Below, one piece after another: positions 7,585-15,440 of a DNA stretch of 64,000 bases. Under the pieces are notes generated by a model. The model was not told the origin of the DNA. It saw only the letters and a list, made by a program, of their open reading frames with translations, and searched no databases. The stretch is from a virus. The stretch lies in the IMG/VR virus record IMGVR_UViG_3300045049_000339, positions 1-64,000 of that record; one strand, given 5' to 3'. How positions within the stretch are numbered: position 1 is the first letter of the stretch; the number at the start of each line of letters is the position of its first letter. A program made the position numbers and the translations under genes.

Positions 7585-7829
7585 TGGTGCACGCTCCATC
7601 GGTTTCCCGTGCGCTGAACAAGGCCGGGTGCCAGAACCAGTTCGTGTGCTACGCGTTCGAGGACCACTCCTTCGTGGCCGTCTGGGCGCCGAAGAGCGCG
7701 CCGGGGCTGGTGGAGGACTACAAGGCGGCGCTGACCCCCAAGTACCACGTGCAGCCCGATCCGAGGCACCCGAACTGCCTGCTGGTCTCCGATCACGACT
7801 CGCCCGACTGGGAACCGCGCGAGGACTAG
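7584..7829 (+). CDS. hypothetical protein
   Basis: 81 residues; its ATG follows a GGAGGCTCC ribosome site and overlaps the upstream stop. The protein is mixed alpha/beta (QFVCYAFEDHSFVAVWAPK) and lacks the PGDVA module. It is the last gene before a strong hairpin. No family recognised. Confidence 0.7.
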   Translation: MVHAPSVSRALNKAGCQNQFVCYAFEDHSFVAVWAPKSAPGLVEDYKAALTPKYHVQPDPRHPNCLLVSDHDSPDWEPRED

Positions 7830-7839
7830 ACTCCCCGTC

Positions 7840-7875
7840 CAACAGCCCCCTGCCCTACCTGGCAGGGGGCTGTTG
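7840..7875 (+). terminator. 15-bp perfect hairpin (terminator-like)
   Basis: CAACAGCCCCCTGCC (7840-7854) pairs fully with 7861-7875 across a 6-base loop. There is no long T run. The next promoter begins five bases later. Confidence 0.75.
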
Positions 7876-7879
7876 CGTG

Positions 7880-7908
7880 TTGACCCAACTCCTCGACTCT
7901 GCTAGAGT
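7880..7908 (+). promoter_or_regulatory. sigma-70-type promoter
   Basis: TTGACC (7880-7885), 17-bp spacer, TAGAGT (7903-7908). It is placed to transcribe 7947-9779. Confidence 0.8.
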
Positions 7909-7946
7909 CTTCTCTGTCAGCAGGAACAGGAAAGGAACCGCATCCC

Positions 7947-8357
7947 ATGAGCGAGAGCAAGACGTTCATCAGCTTCCAGCCCGACCTGGTCGTGGACCAG
8001 GTCACCGAGGACGGACGGCCGCTGTACAAGCTCCCCTTCCCGGAGTCCTTCTTCCTCGACGGCCAGGTCACGACGGAGTTCTGGAAGCCGCACACGGCCA
8101 GCATCGTCGGCTTCACGGACGAGGTCGACGGCCCCCTGACGCTGCGCTTCGCCGAGCTGAGCCTGAAGTTCTCCACCGACCCGGAGGTCTTCCAGCAGGC
8201 CGTCGGCAAGTACATGGTCACCGCGAATGCCAGCGGACGTCTGTCCATCACCGTCTCGGTGATCCGTGACGTCACGGTCTACGCGCCGCCGAAGCCGGAC
8301 ATGGACGTGGTGGTCATCAACTCCACCCCGGCCCCTGACCCGGCCAAGGCCGCCTGA
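7947..8357 (+). CDS. hypothetical protein
   Basis: 136 residues with AGGAAAGG before ATG. The sequence is beta-rich throughout (ASIVGFTDEVDGPLTLRFAEL, GRLSITVSVIRDVTVY) with a Pro/Ala tail. It is the first gene of the promoter at 7880. No family recognised. Confidence 0.75.
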   Translation: MSESKTFISFQPDLVVDQVTEDGRPLYKLPFPESFFLDGQVTTEFWKPHTASIVGFTDEVDGPLTLRFAELSLKFSTDPEVFQQAVGKYMVTANASGRLSITVSVIRDVTVYAPPKPDMDVVVINSTPAPDPAKAA

Positions 8358-8629
8358 TGTCCTGGCTCCGGGACCGGCTGGCGAGCCGGTCCCGGCGCCG
8401 GGAGGCGATGGTCAAAGAGGTCATCTCCGAGGCGTACAGGGCCGTTGTTCTTCGGCGTGCGGTGCAGGAAGTCCGACGGGAGTACCTGCCGAAGCCGCCG
8501 TCCGGAAATCCGGATTACGACCATGGATACGGGGATGCGATTCTCGATATCACCCGGTTACTTGACCCGGACTTTCCGCCCAAGTACCTGCACATTCACC
8601 AAGACATTCAGAAAGAGAGCGATTCGTGA
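8357..8629 (+). CDS. hypothetical basic helical protein
   Basis: 90 residues; ATG overlaps the previous TGA. The N-terminus is highly basic and helical (RLASRSRRREAMVKEVISEAY). The C-terminal half includes YDHGYGDAILDITRLL. It may bind nucleic acid or a partner, but no family is recognised. Confidence 0.65.
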   Translation: MSWLRDRLASRSRRREAMVKEVISEAYRAVVLRRAVQEVRREYLPKPPSGNPDYDHGYGDAILDITRLLDPDFPPKYLHIHQDIQKESDS

Positions 8630-9270
8630 GCGAAGAGAACGCCGGGACCGAGCTGTTCGATGGCCCCTTCGATTCCGACAAGGACGACCACCTCAAGGCC
8701 ATCCACCTCACCACGCTCAAGGTGCTGGAGATGGCGCTGGACCCCGACAACGAGAACGAGGACACGGCCGAGGCCAACGGCGAGGCGGCGTCCGACCTCA
8801 TGTCCTCGGTCGTGGTGAAGGGGCCGTGGGCGCTGTACACCTCCTGCCTGTCCCTGGCGCGTACCGCGCAGCGGTACGTGAGCGGGCAGATCGGTGAGGG
8901 TGACGGCACCCGCATGTGGGGCTTCATGGACATCGACGAGGACGGTGAGATCACCGACGGCTCCGACGCCGCCGAGAAGTTCGCCGCGCAGTTCCTCGTG
9001 GCGTACATGAACAACGACCCGCACCAGTGCCTGGCGCTGTACACGGTGCTGGCGGAGGGCGGTCCCGAGGTCGCCATGGACGGGCACATCGCGCTGATGG
9101 GCCAGGTGGTCACGCTGATGAGCCGGACCCTGTTCACGAAGGTGTCCGAGGGCGATCCTTTGTACGAGGAGCTGGTGGGCAAGCTGGGGCTGAACGACAA
9201 GGCTCCCGACGACGCCTCGGAGCTGGACGGCGACGCCGCCACGGAGAGCAAGGGCGAGGGCGAGGACTGA
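8626..9270 (+). CDS. hypothetical protein, tandem paralog A
   Basis: 214 residues from a GTG overlapping the previous stop. It is acidic at both ends and alpha-helical in between. The segment FAAQFLVAYMNNDPHQCLAL and HIALMGQVVTLM aligns with FAAQFTAAYMNDDTATCTAL and HVALMEQAHLLM in the next gene. The two form a tandem duplicate pair of unknown function. Confidence 0.75.
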   Translation: MSEENAGTELFDGPFDSDKDDHLKAIHLTTLKVLEMALDPDNENEDTAEANGEAASDLMSSVVVKGPWALYTSCLSLARTAQRYVSGQIGEGDGTRMWGFMDIDEDGEITDGSDAAEKFAAQFLVAYMNNDPHQCLALYTVLAEGGPEVAMDGHIALMGQVVTLMSRTLFTKVSEGDPLYEELVGKLGLNDKAPDDASELDGDAATESKGEGED

Positions 9271-9779
9271 TGTTCAACGAGCTGTTCGACGACAATCCGT
9301 TCACGTTCAACATCGACGACCCCGAGCACCGCCGCGAGGTGGTCCGGATCACCCTCGACGCGCTGAGCGACACCAGCGAGCACAACATGGACGCCGCCGA
9401 GGAAAAGTGCCAGGAGGTGTTCGACCGGGGTCCGGATGCCGTGTACGTCTCGTGCATGGCCATCGCCGGAGCCAGCAAGAAATTCATCCTGCTGGCCCAG
9501 GGAATGGACGAGATGCCGCCGGGCGCTTTCACGGTCGTGCTGCCGCCGGTCAGGGAGTCCGAGGACGAGGACGACGTGCTGGCTCGCCGGTTCGCGGCGC
9601 AGTTCACGGCCGCGTACATGAACGACGACACCGCCACGTGCACGGCGCTGTTCGGGGCGGTCATGGCCACGGTCGACGCGCAGAAGGTCTGTGAGGCACA
9701 CGTCGCGCTGATGGAGCAGGCGCACCTCCTGATGCACAAGGCGCACGAGGCCAACCCGTTCAAGTTCTCCGCGAACTGA
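9270..9779 (+). CDS. hypothetical protein, tandem paralog B
   Basis: 169 residues from ATG 9270, overlapping the upstream TGA. It shares with the preceding protein the acidic start, the helical region beginning HRREVVRITLDALS and the FAAQFxxAYMNxD block. It lacks the long acidic tail of the partner. Function unknown. Confidence 0.75.
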   Translation: MFNELFDDNPFTFNIDDPEHRREVVRITLDALSDTSEHNMDAAEEKCQEVFDRGPDAVYVSCMAIAGASKKFILLAQGMDEMPPGAFTVVLPPVRESEDEDDVLARRFAAQFTAAYMNDDTATCTALFGAVMATVDAQKVCEAHVALMEQAHLLMHKAHEANPFKFSAN

Positions 9780-9802
9780 GCCAACAACCGTCCGGCAACC
9801 AC

Positions 9803-9831
9803 TTGCCACCCCAACGATGGGGTGGTAAGCT
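9803..9831 (+). promoter_or_regulatory. promoter with a hairpin in its spacer
   Basis: TTGCCA (9803-9808), 17-bp spacer, TAAGCT (9826-9831). CCACCCC (9806-9812) and GGGGTGG (9819-9825) form a perfect inverted repeat that fills the spacer. It may double as the terminator of the preceding operon. Confidence 0.75.
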
Positions 9832-9866
9832 GGTTTTCACCCAAGGAAGTTCTGAGAGGAAGCAAC

Positions 9867-10283
9867 ATGAGTGGCAAGGTCAACAAGCGGGGTTTCGCCG
9901 AGGAGATCGCCTTCGAGCACGGTCTGTCTGTGAACGAAGCGCTGTCCTTGATCGACACCTACAACAACACCCTCGTCCGGCTGCTGGTGACCGGCAAGAA
10001 CCGCGTCGGCGCCGACATCGACGGCGTCTCCATGACTGGTCTCGGCATCTTCGAGCGGGTCAAGCGCGCCGAGCGCTGGGCGCGCAACCCGCAGACCGGC
10101 GACCGGGTCAAGGTCGCCGCGATCACCGCCGTCCGGTTCCGTCCGGGGCAGGCGCTGGCCAAGATGGTCGCGGGCAAGATGGGTCTGCCGGTGGGCCGTG
10201 GCGCCGCCGCTAAGGCTCCGAAGTCCGTCCCCTCGAAGAAGGTCGCCGCCGCTTTGGCCGCTGCCTCCGAGAAGGACCAGTGA
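9867..10283 (+). CDS. HU/IHF-family DNA-binding protein with basic tail
   Basis: 138 residues from ATG 9867 (ribosome site GAGAGGAAGC). Residues ~1-95 match the HU/IHF fold: helical dimerisation N-terminus (FAEEIAFEHGLSVNEALSLI), the turn GLGIFERVKRAERWARNP and the C-terminal DNA-arm pattern TGDRVKVAAITAVRFRPGQAL. A Lys/Ala/Ser tail follows, as in actinobacterial HupS-like proteins. It probably compacts or bends phage DNA. Confident at the family level. Confidence 0.85.
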   Translation: MSGKVNKRGFAEEIAFEHGLSVNEALSLIDTYNNTLVRLLVTGKNRVGADIDGVSMTGLGIFERVKRAERWARNPQTGDRVKVAAITAVRFRPGQALAKMVAGKMGLPVGRGAAAKAPKSVPSKKVAAALAAASEKDQ

Positions 10284-10591
10284 CCAAGGAACCGCTGGAG
10301 ATCGTCCTGGCCTCGGTCGCGTACCTGTGCTTCGGCGCGGCGTACGTGACCGAGAAGATGGTGTTCCCCTCGCGGGCCATCGTCTCGGAGCCGAACTGCG
10401 GCAAGGACCACGAGCACATTCCCGGTCCGCCGCGCTGGCTGCTGCACGTCGTGTACTGGTTCACCATGCTGTTCTGGTGGGGCTACGTACTCGGGGACAT
10501 CTTCAGTTGGGCCACGAACAAGCTGGTCTCGGCTATTTCCGGGAAAGACGAGAAGAGCGAAAAGGAAAAGGAGAACACGCCGGATGAGTAG
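10280..10591 (+). CDS. small membrane protein
   Basis: 103 residues from GTG, overlapping the HU gene stop. Two hydrophobic segments are visible (IVLASVAYLCFGAAYV and LLHVVYWFTMLFWWGYVLG), followed by a charged Lys/Glu tail (KDEKSEKEKEN). A two-helix hairpin with a cytoplasmic tail is likely. Function unknown. Confidence 0.7.
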   Translation: MTKEPLEIVLASVAYLCFGAAYVTEKMVFPSRAIVSEPNCGKDHEHIPGPPRWLLHVVYWFTMLFWWGYVLGDIFSWATNKLVSAISGKDEKSEKEKENTPDE

Positions 10592-10961
10592 CGCAGTGCA
10601 GGCCGAAGGGCAGCGGGCGCCGGAGATCGTCCCGATCGACCCGATGCGCGAGGGCGGTATCCGCCTGTGGCACGAGGTGGCGCGCAAGTCCGGCTCGGAC
10701 GAGTCCCGGATGGTCGGCGACCTCCTCGACGCGCTCGACCGGCAGCGGCAGATCATGCAGTCCCTGCGCACGGAGCTGTCCGTGCACGAACGGCGTGTCC
10801 GCGTCGGCCGGATCTCCACGCTCACCGGGCCGGAGGAGGAGATGCTGAAGTTCTGCATCGACGCCGGTTCCCAGGTCGTGAGCAACGCCCCGGAGTCCTT
10901 CTCCGAGGCCGACCACAAGGCGCTCACGTACCTGCGCGAGACGTTCGGCATCAGCGCGTGA
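10584..10961 (+). CDS. hypothetical helical protein
   Basis: 125 residues, overlapping both neighbours. Mostly helical, with a charged segment DALDRQRQIMQSLRTELSVH suggesting a short coiled coil. No recognised family. Its stop overlaps the next GTG start. Confidence 0.7.
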   Translation: MSSAVQAEGQRAPEIVPIDPMREGGIRLWHEVARKSGSDESRMVGDLLDALDRQRQIMQSLRTELSVHERRVRVGRISTLTGPEEEMLKFCIDAGSQVVSNAPESFSEADHKALTYLRETFGISA

Positions 10962-11224
10962 ACAAGATGACCGAAGCCGAGGAACAGGTGATCCTCACGG
11001 CCGTCCAGTTCATCATGCGGGCGATGGCCTTCAGGGGCCGTTTCATGACCAAGGACGACTTCGTCGAGGTCTTCACCCGTGAGGAGCTGGTCGAGTTCAA
11101 GGACGCCCTTGACGCCGCCGACCGGATGGTCTCCGGTTCCGACGAGCTGGACGCCTACCTGCGGGGCGTCCTGGCGCAGTCCCGCCGGATGCTCAAAGAG
11201 ATCCTCGAAGACGGTAGTGGATGA
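10958..11224 (+). CDS. hypothetical helical protein
   Basis: 88 residues from a GTG embedded in the previous stop. Helical (EEQVILTAVQFIMRAMAFRG, YLRGVLAQSRRMLKEIL). No known motif. It is probably translationally coupled within the 9867-11298 operon. Confidence 0.65.
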   Translation: MNKMTEAEEQVILTAVQFIMRAMAFRGRFMTKDDFVEVFTREELVEFKDALDAADRMVSGSDELDAYLRGVLAQSRRMLKEILEDGSG

Positions 11225-11298
11225 ATGACCCCGGCCGGATCGTTCCCGCGCCGCTGCCGAGGAAGCCGGTGCCGGGTCCGTCGACATCGGACCTGTAG
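11221..11298 (+). CDS. 25-residue proline-rich mini-protein
   Basis: ATG overlaps the previous TGA. The product begins MNDPGRIVPAPLPRKP and ends STSDL. Its 3' end carries the -35 box of the next promoter. It is plausible as a coupled mini-gene because similar Pro-rich frames occur at 4942 and 24741. Confidence 0.35.
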   Translation: MNDPGRIVPAPLPRKPVPGPSTSDL

Positions 11299-11309
11299 GA
11301 CCGTAAGCT
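11281..11309 (+). promoter_or_regulatory. sigma-70-type promoter
   Basis: TCGACA (11281-11286), 17-bp spacer, TAAGCT (11304-11309), 37 bases before the next start codon. Confidence 0.6.
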
Positions 11310-11346
11310 GTAGTACACAAGAAACACCCGGAAAGAGGTAGGAAAA

Positions 11347-11820
11347 ATGTCGGTCGAACCCGGTCAGACGTTCATTGAGTGCGGCGTTCCGCTGGAGCAC
11401 CGCAGCCGCCGACGGATCAAGGTCAAGGCGGTCTTCCCGTATGGCTCTGACTGGGTTCCGGCCGGGATGGCGTTCATCACCACCCTGGAACAGACCAGCA
11501 ACGGGGAGCGGGAGATCCGGCTTCGCGCCGCCCAGATTTCCGACCTGCATGACAATCCCCTCAACCAGTACGGCGCTCCGCGCCGCTCCGGCTATCTGCT
11601 GGAGACGGCGTACCCGGAGTGGAAGCCGGTGTGGAACTACGGCGCGTACGAGCACGCGGTGCGAGCCGTCCCCTCGGATTCCTTCAAGGACATGGTCGAG
11701 GCCGCCTGTGGGGGCCGCTGGCGCGCTGCCACATACAAGCCGGACCAGAAGGATTACCCGCAGTGCCCGAGCTGTGTGGCGGCGCTGGAGAGCTTTCTCA
11801 GCAACGTGGAAACGCGGTGA
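11347..11820 (+). CDS. hypothetical protein with C-terminal CxxC
   Basis: 157 residues with ribosome site GAGGTAGG. The N-terminal half is beta-rich (FIECGVPLEHRSRRRIKVKA). The C-terminus ends with YPQCPSCVAALESFL, a CxxC that could bind metal together with Cys118 (EAACGG). No family recognised. Confidence 0.7.
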   Translation: MSVEPGQTFIECGVPLEHRSRRRIKVKAVFPYGSDWVPAGMAFITTLEQTSNGEREIRLRAAQISDLHDNPLNQYGAPRRSGYLLETAYPEWKPVWNYGAYEHAVRAVPSDSFKDMVEAACGGRWRAATYKPDQKDYPQCPSCVAALESFLSNVETR

Positions 11821-12092
11821 ACGACTTCCTGCCGGTGGAGATTCCCGGCGATGGAACGTGCACGTACAACGATTACACGGCGGGGGTGAACAAGATCCTC
11901 CTGCTCCAGCTCCAGCGCCCTGAGAAGACGCGCTGGCGCCGTGGTCAGACGTACATGAACTTGCTGTGGATGGCACGCCGGGACCTGTACGACCAGGTCA
12001 CCAATACCGGCCTCGACCCGTTTTATGTCGAGGAGCACGTTCCGGCATTCCTCGACTGGCTCGCCGCGAATTGGGGCGACCAGGATGAATGA
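11817..12092 (+). CDS. hypothetical protein
   Basis: 91 residues from GTG 11817, overlapping the previous stop. Compact and aromatic-rich (YNDYTAGVNKILLLQLQRPEK, FLDWLAANWGD). No recognised motif. Coupled to both neighbours. Confidence 0.65.
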   Translation: MNDFLPVEIPGDGTCTYNDYTAGVNKILLLQLQRPEKTRWRRGQTYMNLLWMARRDLYDQVTNTGLDPFYVEEHVPAFLDWLAANWGDQDE

Positions 12093-12345
12093 CGCCGAAT
12101 ACTGGCGTGGAAAGGCCGAGCGCTATCGTCTCGCGTGGCTTTCCGCGAAGCGCGGACGGGCTGCCTGGTTCAAGCTCTACATCGAGCTGATCAACCACTA
12201 CAGCGACCGGCGTGGACTGCGGTACCTGAACCTGGCCCGTGAGCACTCCAAGACGATTCGGCGGCTGACCGAGGAATTGCGGGACTACCGCCTCGCCGCC
12301 TCGGAAGCGGAAGGCGAGAAGGCCCGTGATGCGCCATCTGGGTGA
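12085..12345 (+). CDS. hypothetical basic helical protein
   Basis: 86 residues from ATG 12085. Basic and helical (YWRGKAERYRLAWLSAKRGR, TIRRLTEELRDYRLAASEAE), with a likely short coiled coil at the C-terminus. Function unknown. Confidence 0.65.
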   Translation: MNDAEYWRGKAERYRLAWLSAKRGRAAWFKLYIELINHYSDRRGLRYLNLAREHSKTIRRLTEELRDYRLAASEAEGEKARDAPSG

Positions 12346-12517
12346 ATTCCTCAAGCGGATCTTCGGACTCCAGATGTGCGGCCGGTGCGCACACCCGAAG
12401 ATCGTTCATGAGCGGAACAGGCTGCTTGACGAGATGGCCTGTTTGAGTTGTAAAATGGGTTCCAGCATCCACCCCTTCGAGGAGATGCTGAACAGATCGG
12501 AGAGGAACAGGAAATGA
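12329..12517 (+). CDS. zinc-ribbon mini-protein
   Basis: 62 residues from ATG 12329 (GTG 12326 is also possible). CGRC and CLSC about 24 residues apart form a four-Cys zinc site. Such treble-clef or rubredoxin-like mini-proteins are frequent in this window. Its 3' end overlaps the macro-domain gene start. Confidence 0.7.
   Translation: MRHLGEFLKRIFGLQMCGRCAHPKIVHERNRLLDEMACLSCKMGSSIHPFEEMLNRSERNRK
12426..12456 (+). promoter_or_regulatory. candidate promoter inside a gene
   Basis: TTGACG (12426-12431) followed by TGTAAA at 17 bp or TAAAAT at 19 bp. It lies within the zinc-ribbon gene and about 60 bases before the macro-domain gene. Confidence 0.4.
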
Positions 12518-13035
12518 ACGAGAGCAGCGAGATCCACTACGTCACGGGTGACGCGACGCAACCGATCGGTGACGGCCCCAAGGTGATCGCGCACGTCTGC
12601 AACGACGTCGGCGCCTGGGGAGCCGGGTTCGTCCTCGCCCTGTCGGCGCGGGACCGGCGCCCGGAGGCGCAGTACCGGCGCCACGTCACCGGCGCCGACG
12701 ACTCGTCCCTGCTGGGCTACACCTACTTCGGCCCGTTTGACCCGTCGGGCCAGGAGGGGGAGAACACGGGTGTGGACGTGGCCAACATGGTCGCCCAGCG
12801 CGGCTTCAAGACGGTCCTGAACGACGTTCCGCTGGACTACAAGGCCCTGCGCGTCTGTCTGGACGGCGTCGGCTTCTACGCCGCCGAGAAGGGCGCCACG
12901 GTCCACATGCCCCGCATTGGCTGCGGCCTGGGTGGTGGCAAGTGGGAGACCGTCGAGGAGGCGATTCTCGCCATCCTGGTCGACGTCTACGGCCTCGACG
13001 TGTACGTGTACGACCTTCCGCAGGCGGCTTCCTGA
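12514..13035 (+). CDS. macro-domain (ADP-ribose-binding) protein
   Basis: 173 residues. IHYVTGDATQP at the start, HVCNDVGAWGAGFVLALS (~27-44) and MPRIGCGLGGGKWETVEEAI (~131-150) are the classic macro-domain motifs that bind ADP-ribose, of the single-domain Appr-1''-phosphatase/deacylase type. It may remove ADP-ribose from proteins or nucleic acids, or process the Appr-1''-p formed during tRNA-end repair. It sits among zinc mini-proteins and is expressed from its own promoter. Confident at the fold level; the substrate is inferred. Confidence 0.85.
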   Translation: MNESSEIHYVTGDATQPIGDGPKVIAHVCNDVGAWGAGFVLALSARDRRPEAQYRRHVTGADDSSLLGYTYFGPFDPSGQEGENTGVDVANMVAQRGFKTVLNDVPLDYKALRVCLDGVGFYAAEKGATVHMPRIGCGLGGGKWETVEEAILAILVDVYGLDVYVYDLPQAAS

Positions 13036-13241
13036 TGCCCGCCGACAAGTGCGAGGTGTGCGGCGAGCCGATCCGTGCCTGGCAGCGCTGGGAGGAGTTC
13101 GACGTCGGCACGCTGATCGGCTCCACGCTCAAGGTCTGGGCGCACTCCAAGTGCGCCACGCTGAAGAACAGCACCGCCATTCACATGCGTTCCGGACACA
13201 AGCGCACCATGCTGTGCTCCGTTCTGGGGTGTGCGAACTAG
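13035..13241 (+). CDS. zinc-finger mini-protein
   Basis: 68 residues from ATG overlapping the macro gene stop. CEVCGEPI, then WAHSKCA and LCSVLGC give a Cys/His metal site. The HSKC pattern resembles small treble-clef fingers. Function unknown. Confidence 0.7.
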   Translation: MPADKCEVCGEPIRAWQRWEEFDVGTLIGSTLKVWAHSKCATLKNSTAIHMRSGHKRTMLCSVLGCAN

Positions 13242-13435
13242 TGAAGATCGTGCTGCTCACGTGTCGATTCTGCGACAAGGCTATTCTCCCCCTCGCGAAG
13301 ACGATCACGATGCGCAAGGAAGACGTCCGGATCGTCGTCCACCTCAAGTGCATGGACGACGCGGCAAGCAAGCGGTACGCCACTCCGCACAGGTGCAGCG
13401 TGGCGTGTGAGTTTCTTCCGTGCCCGTACCAGTGA
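13241..13435 (+). CDS. Cys-rich mini-protein
   Basis: 64 residues from GTG 13241. CRFC, HLKC and a C-terminal CSVACEFLPC give seven Cys plus His, consistent with one or two zinc sites. Its GTG overlaps the preceding TAG. Confidence 0.65.
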   Translation: MKIVLLTCRFCDKAILPLAKTITMRKEDVRIVVHLKCMDDAASKRYATPHRCSVACEFLPCPYQ

Positions 13436-13446
13436 AAGGAACAGGA

Positions 13447-13719
13447 ATGTCCAAGCTCAGCCCGCCCGACAAGCCGTGCCACGACTCGATCCACTGCGTC
13501 AACTGGAACTTCTGCCGCAAGTGCGCGCCGGACTACTCCCTCGCCGTGCTGGACGCGTACACCCGTAAGGGCCGCCGGACCTCCGGCGCCTACGAGGAGG
13601 CCATCGCCGAGGTCAACGGCCAGATCGCCGAGGCGCACCACGAGGCCGACGAGGCGGACGAGAAGTTCCAGACGGCCGTGCACGAACTGGCCGCGCACAG
13701 CAATCCTCCCGAGGGGTAG
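13447..13719 (+). CDS. hypothetical protein with Cys cluster and helical tail
   Basis: 90 residues from ATG 13447. CHDSIHCVNWNFCRKC at the start forms a compact Cys/His cluster. The rest is a long acidic helix (EEAIAEVNGQIAEAHHEADE) that may be a coiled coil. No family recognised. Confidence 0.65.
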   Translation: MSKLSPPDKPCHDSIHCVNWNFCRKCAPDYSLAVLDAYTRKGRRTSGAYEEAIAEVNGQIAEAHHEADEADEKFQTAVHELAAHSNPPEG

Positions 13720-13721
13720 CC

Positions 13722-14300
13722 ATGGAGCCGGAGCGGAAATTCGCGTGGGGGACACATGAATCGGGCCTGAAGGTCCGTGGGATTCCGGAGGCGGAATTCC
13801 ATGTCCTGATCGGCTTGTGCAGTGGAATGTCCATCGAGGAGATCGCCAGCAGGATGATGGTGACCGTCCACACGGTTCGTTCGCACAAGTCCCGCCTTTT
13901 CGCCCGGCTGAATGCGCACACGGGTCACCAGGCGATCGTGTCGGCCTGGCGTCGGGACGTCCTGCACACCTGCCCGGTGTGCAGGCGTACCAAGGACGAC
14001 GATGCGCCCGTGGTGGAACTCGAAGAGATCAAGGTGCCTCCGAAGGCGCGCGAGGTCGATGGGCTCAAACTAACCAAGCGTCTGGGCCAGGTTCTCCGGA
14101 TGCTCGCCAGAGGCATGAGCAATCTGGAAATCGGGAAGGCTCTGGGAGTTTCCGAAATCACGATCAAGACGCACGTCCGGCTTCTCTTCGCCGCGCTGAG
14201 CCCTTTCGTCGAGGGCGGCGTGCACGACCGGGCGCACGCCGTGGCTGTTGCCTATGAGCTGGAACTGCTCAGGGTCGGGGACACGCCGGTTTCGTCGTAG
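13722..14300 (+). CDS. regulator with two LuxR-type HTH domains
   Basis: 192 residues. Residues ~25-70 (LIGLCSGMSIEEIASRMMVT and VHTVRSHKSRLFARL) and ~123-170 (VLRMLARGMSNLEIGKALGV and SEITIKTHVRLLFAAL) are two complete LuxR/GerE DNA-binding domains. They are separated by a linker with CPVC. There is no sensory domain. The arrangement suggests binding to paired sites, perhaps to reprogram host transcription. Domain calls are strong; the role is inferred. Confidence 0.8.
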   Translation: MEPERKFAWGTHESGLKVRGIPEAEFHVLIGLCSGMSIEEIASRMMVTVHTVRSHKSRLFARLNAHTGHQAIVSAWRRDVLHTCPVCRRTKDDDAPVVELEEIKVPPKAREVDGLKLTKRLGQVLRMLARGMSNLEIGKALGVSEITIKTHVRLLFAALSPFVEGGVHDRAHAVAVAYELELLRVGDTPVSS

Positions 14301-14322
14301 GCAGGAAAGAGGTACGCAGGTT

Positions 14323-14874
14323 ATGTCCGACATGATCATCGAAGCTCCGTGGACCGAGGATCAGGTGGCCGCGCTGAACGCCTTCCAGGTGTCCGGCGTC
14401 ATGCACCCGTTCACCTGCGAGAATGATCACGAGCTGCACCAGACACTGATCGCGGAACGGGACGGCTGGCACTGCCCCGATCCGGAGTGTTCGTTCACGC
14501 AGAACTGGGCGCTGTCGGTGATGGCCGACCGGGAGCTGGTGCGTCGCACCAGGCACACCCAGGCCGTCATGTGGGGGCCTGCGGCGTACGCCAAGGACCC
14601 CATGGCGGACGAGAACAGGCGGCTCCGTGAGGAGCTGCGGGCCACCCAGGACGACCTCGCGGATACCCGTGCGCGGGTCGGCACCCTGGAGCAGCAGAAC
14701 CGGGCTCTGCGTATCGTTCTGTCGCGTGTCACCCAGATCCAGAAGGCTGGTCACTCCCCCTCGGTGCCGGACACCGCCGGGGAGTGCGACGCCTCGTGGG
14801 TGCTGCTGGACAGCAGCCGCCACGTCGAGGACAACTTCCTTCCCGAGGAAGATGAGTTGGACAACTGCGACTAA
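14323..14874 (+). CDS. zinc-ribbon plus coiled-coil protein
   Basis: 183 residues from ATG 14323. CENDHELH...WHCPDPECSF (~28-58) is a zinc-ribbon-like motif. Residues ~95-140 (ENRRLREELRATQDDLADTR, then VGTLEQQNRALRIVL) form a coiled coil, and the C-terminus is acidic. It may act as a dimer. Function unknown. Confidence 0.7.
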   Translation: MSDMIIEAPWTEDQVAALNAFQVSGVMHPFTCENDHELHQTLIAERDGWHCPDPECSFTQNWALSVMADRELVRRTRHTQAVMWGPAAYAKDPMADENRRLREELRATQDDLADTRARVGTLEQQNRALRIVLSRVTQIQKAGHSPSVPDTAGECDASWVLLDSSRHVEDNFLPEEDELDNCD

Positions 14875-14885
14875 CCGTGCTACCT
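14857..14885 (+). promoter_or_regulatory. sigma-70-type promoter
   Basis: TTGGAC (14857-14862), 17-bp spacer, CTACCT (14880-14885). It overlaps the end of the preceding gene and lies about 30 bases before a TTG start, which excludes earlier start choices. Confidence 0.6.
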
Positions 14886-14915
14886 TTAAGTCAGGAAGCA
14901 CGGGAGAGGAAGAAA

Positions 14916-15431
14916 TTGAGCAAGCGAGGTCCGCAGACCCCACGTGTTTGGTCCGACCGGTGGATTCGCGTCCAGGAGGACTACTGGCGCCCCAGGCGCT
15001 GGCAGCCGGTCCTGGACGACGATGGCAGCCCGGTCGTGGACGAGGAGGGCAACCAGGTCAGGGAGTACGACCTGGATCGGAGTGTCCCGGCCACGTACGA
15101 GCCGCCGCAGTCCATGTGGAAGCGGATCGCCCGGCACAACAAGGAACGTGCCCAGAAGGGCTATTCCGTCTACGACTGGTGGTCCTTCGATACCTTCGTG
15201 TGCGGCCTGATCGCCAACGCCTGCCGCGATTTCCGCCTGATCGGTCATGGCCATCCCGGCGACATGACCGAGGAGGAATGGAACGCCTATCTCCTCGAAA
15301 TCGAGGAGCCGCTGCGGGTGTGGGCCGAGGAGAAATTCGACCTGCACGGCGACGAGGAAATGGCGGCGTACAGGGCGGCGCAGGAAGCGATGGCCAAGTT
15401 CACCGCCCGCCTCGGTTACATGTGGGACTAG
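14916..15431 (+). CDS. hypothetical protein (TTG start)
   Basis: 171 residues. I choose TTG 14916 because GAGAGGAAG lies 4-12 bases upstream, and the apparent earlier start (14877) falls in the promoter. The sequence is Trp-rich (VWSDRWIRVQEDYWRPRRWQ) with a helical acidic C-terminus. No family recognised. Confidence 0.7.
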   Translation: MSKRGPQTPRVWSDRWIRVQEDYWRPRRWQPVLDDDGSPVVDEEGNQVREYDLDRSVPATYEPPQSMWKRIARHNKERAQKGYSVYDWWSFDTFVCGLIANACRDFRLIGHGHPGDMTEEEWNAYLLEIEEPLRVWAEEKFDLHGDEEMAAYRAAQEAMAKFTARLGYMWD

Positions 15432-15440
15432 GAGCAGCGC

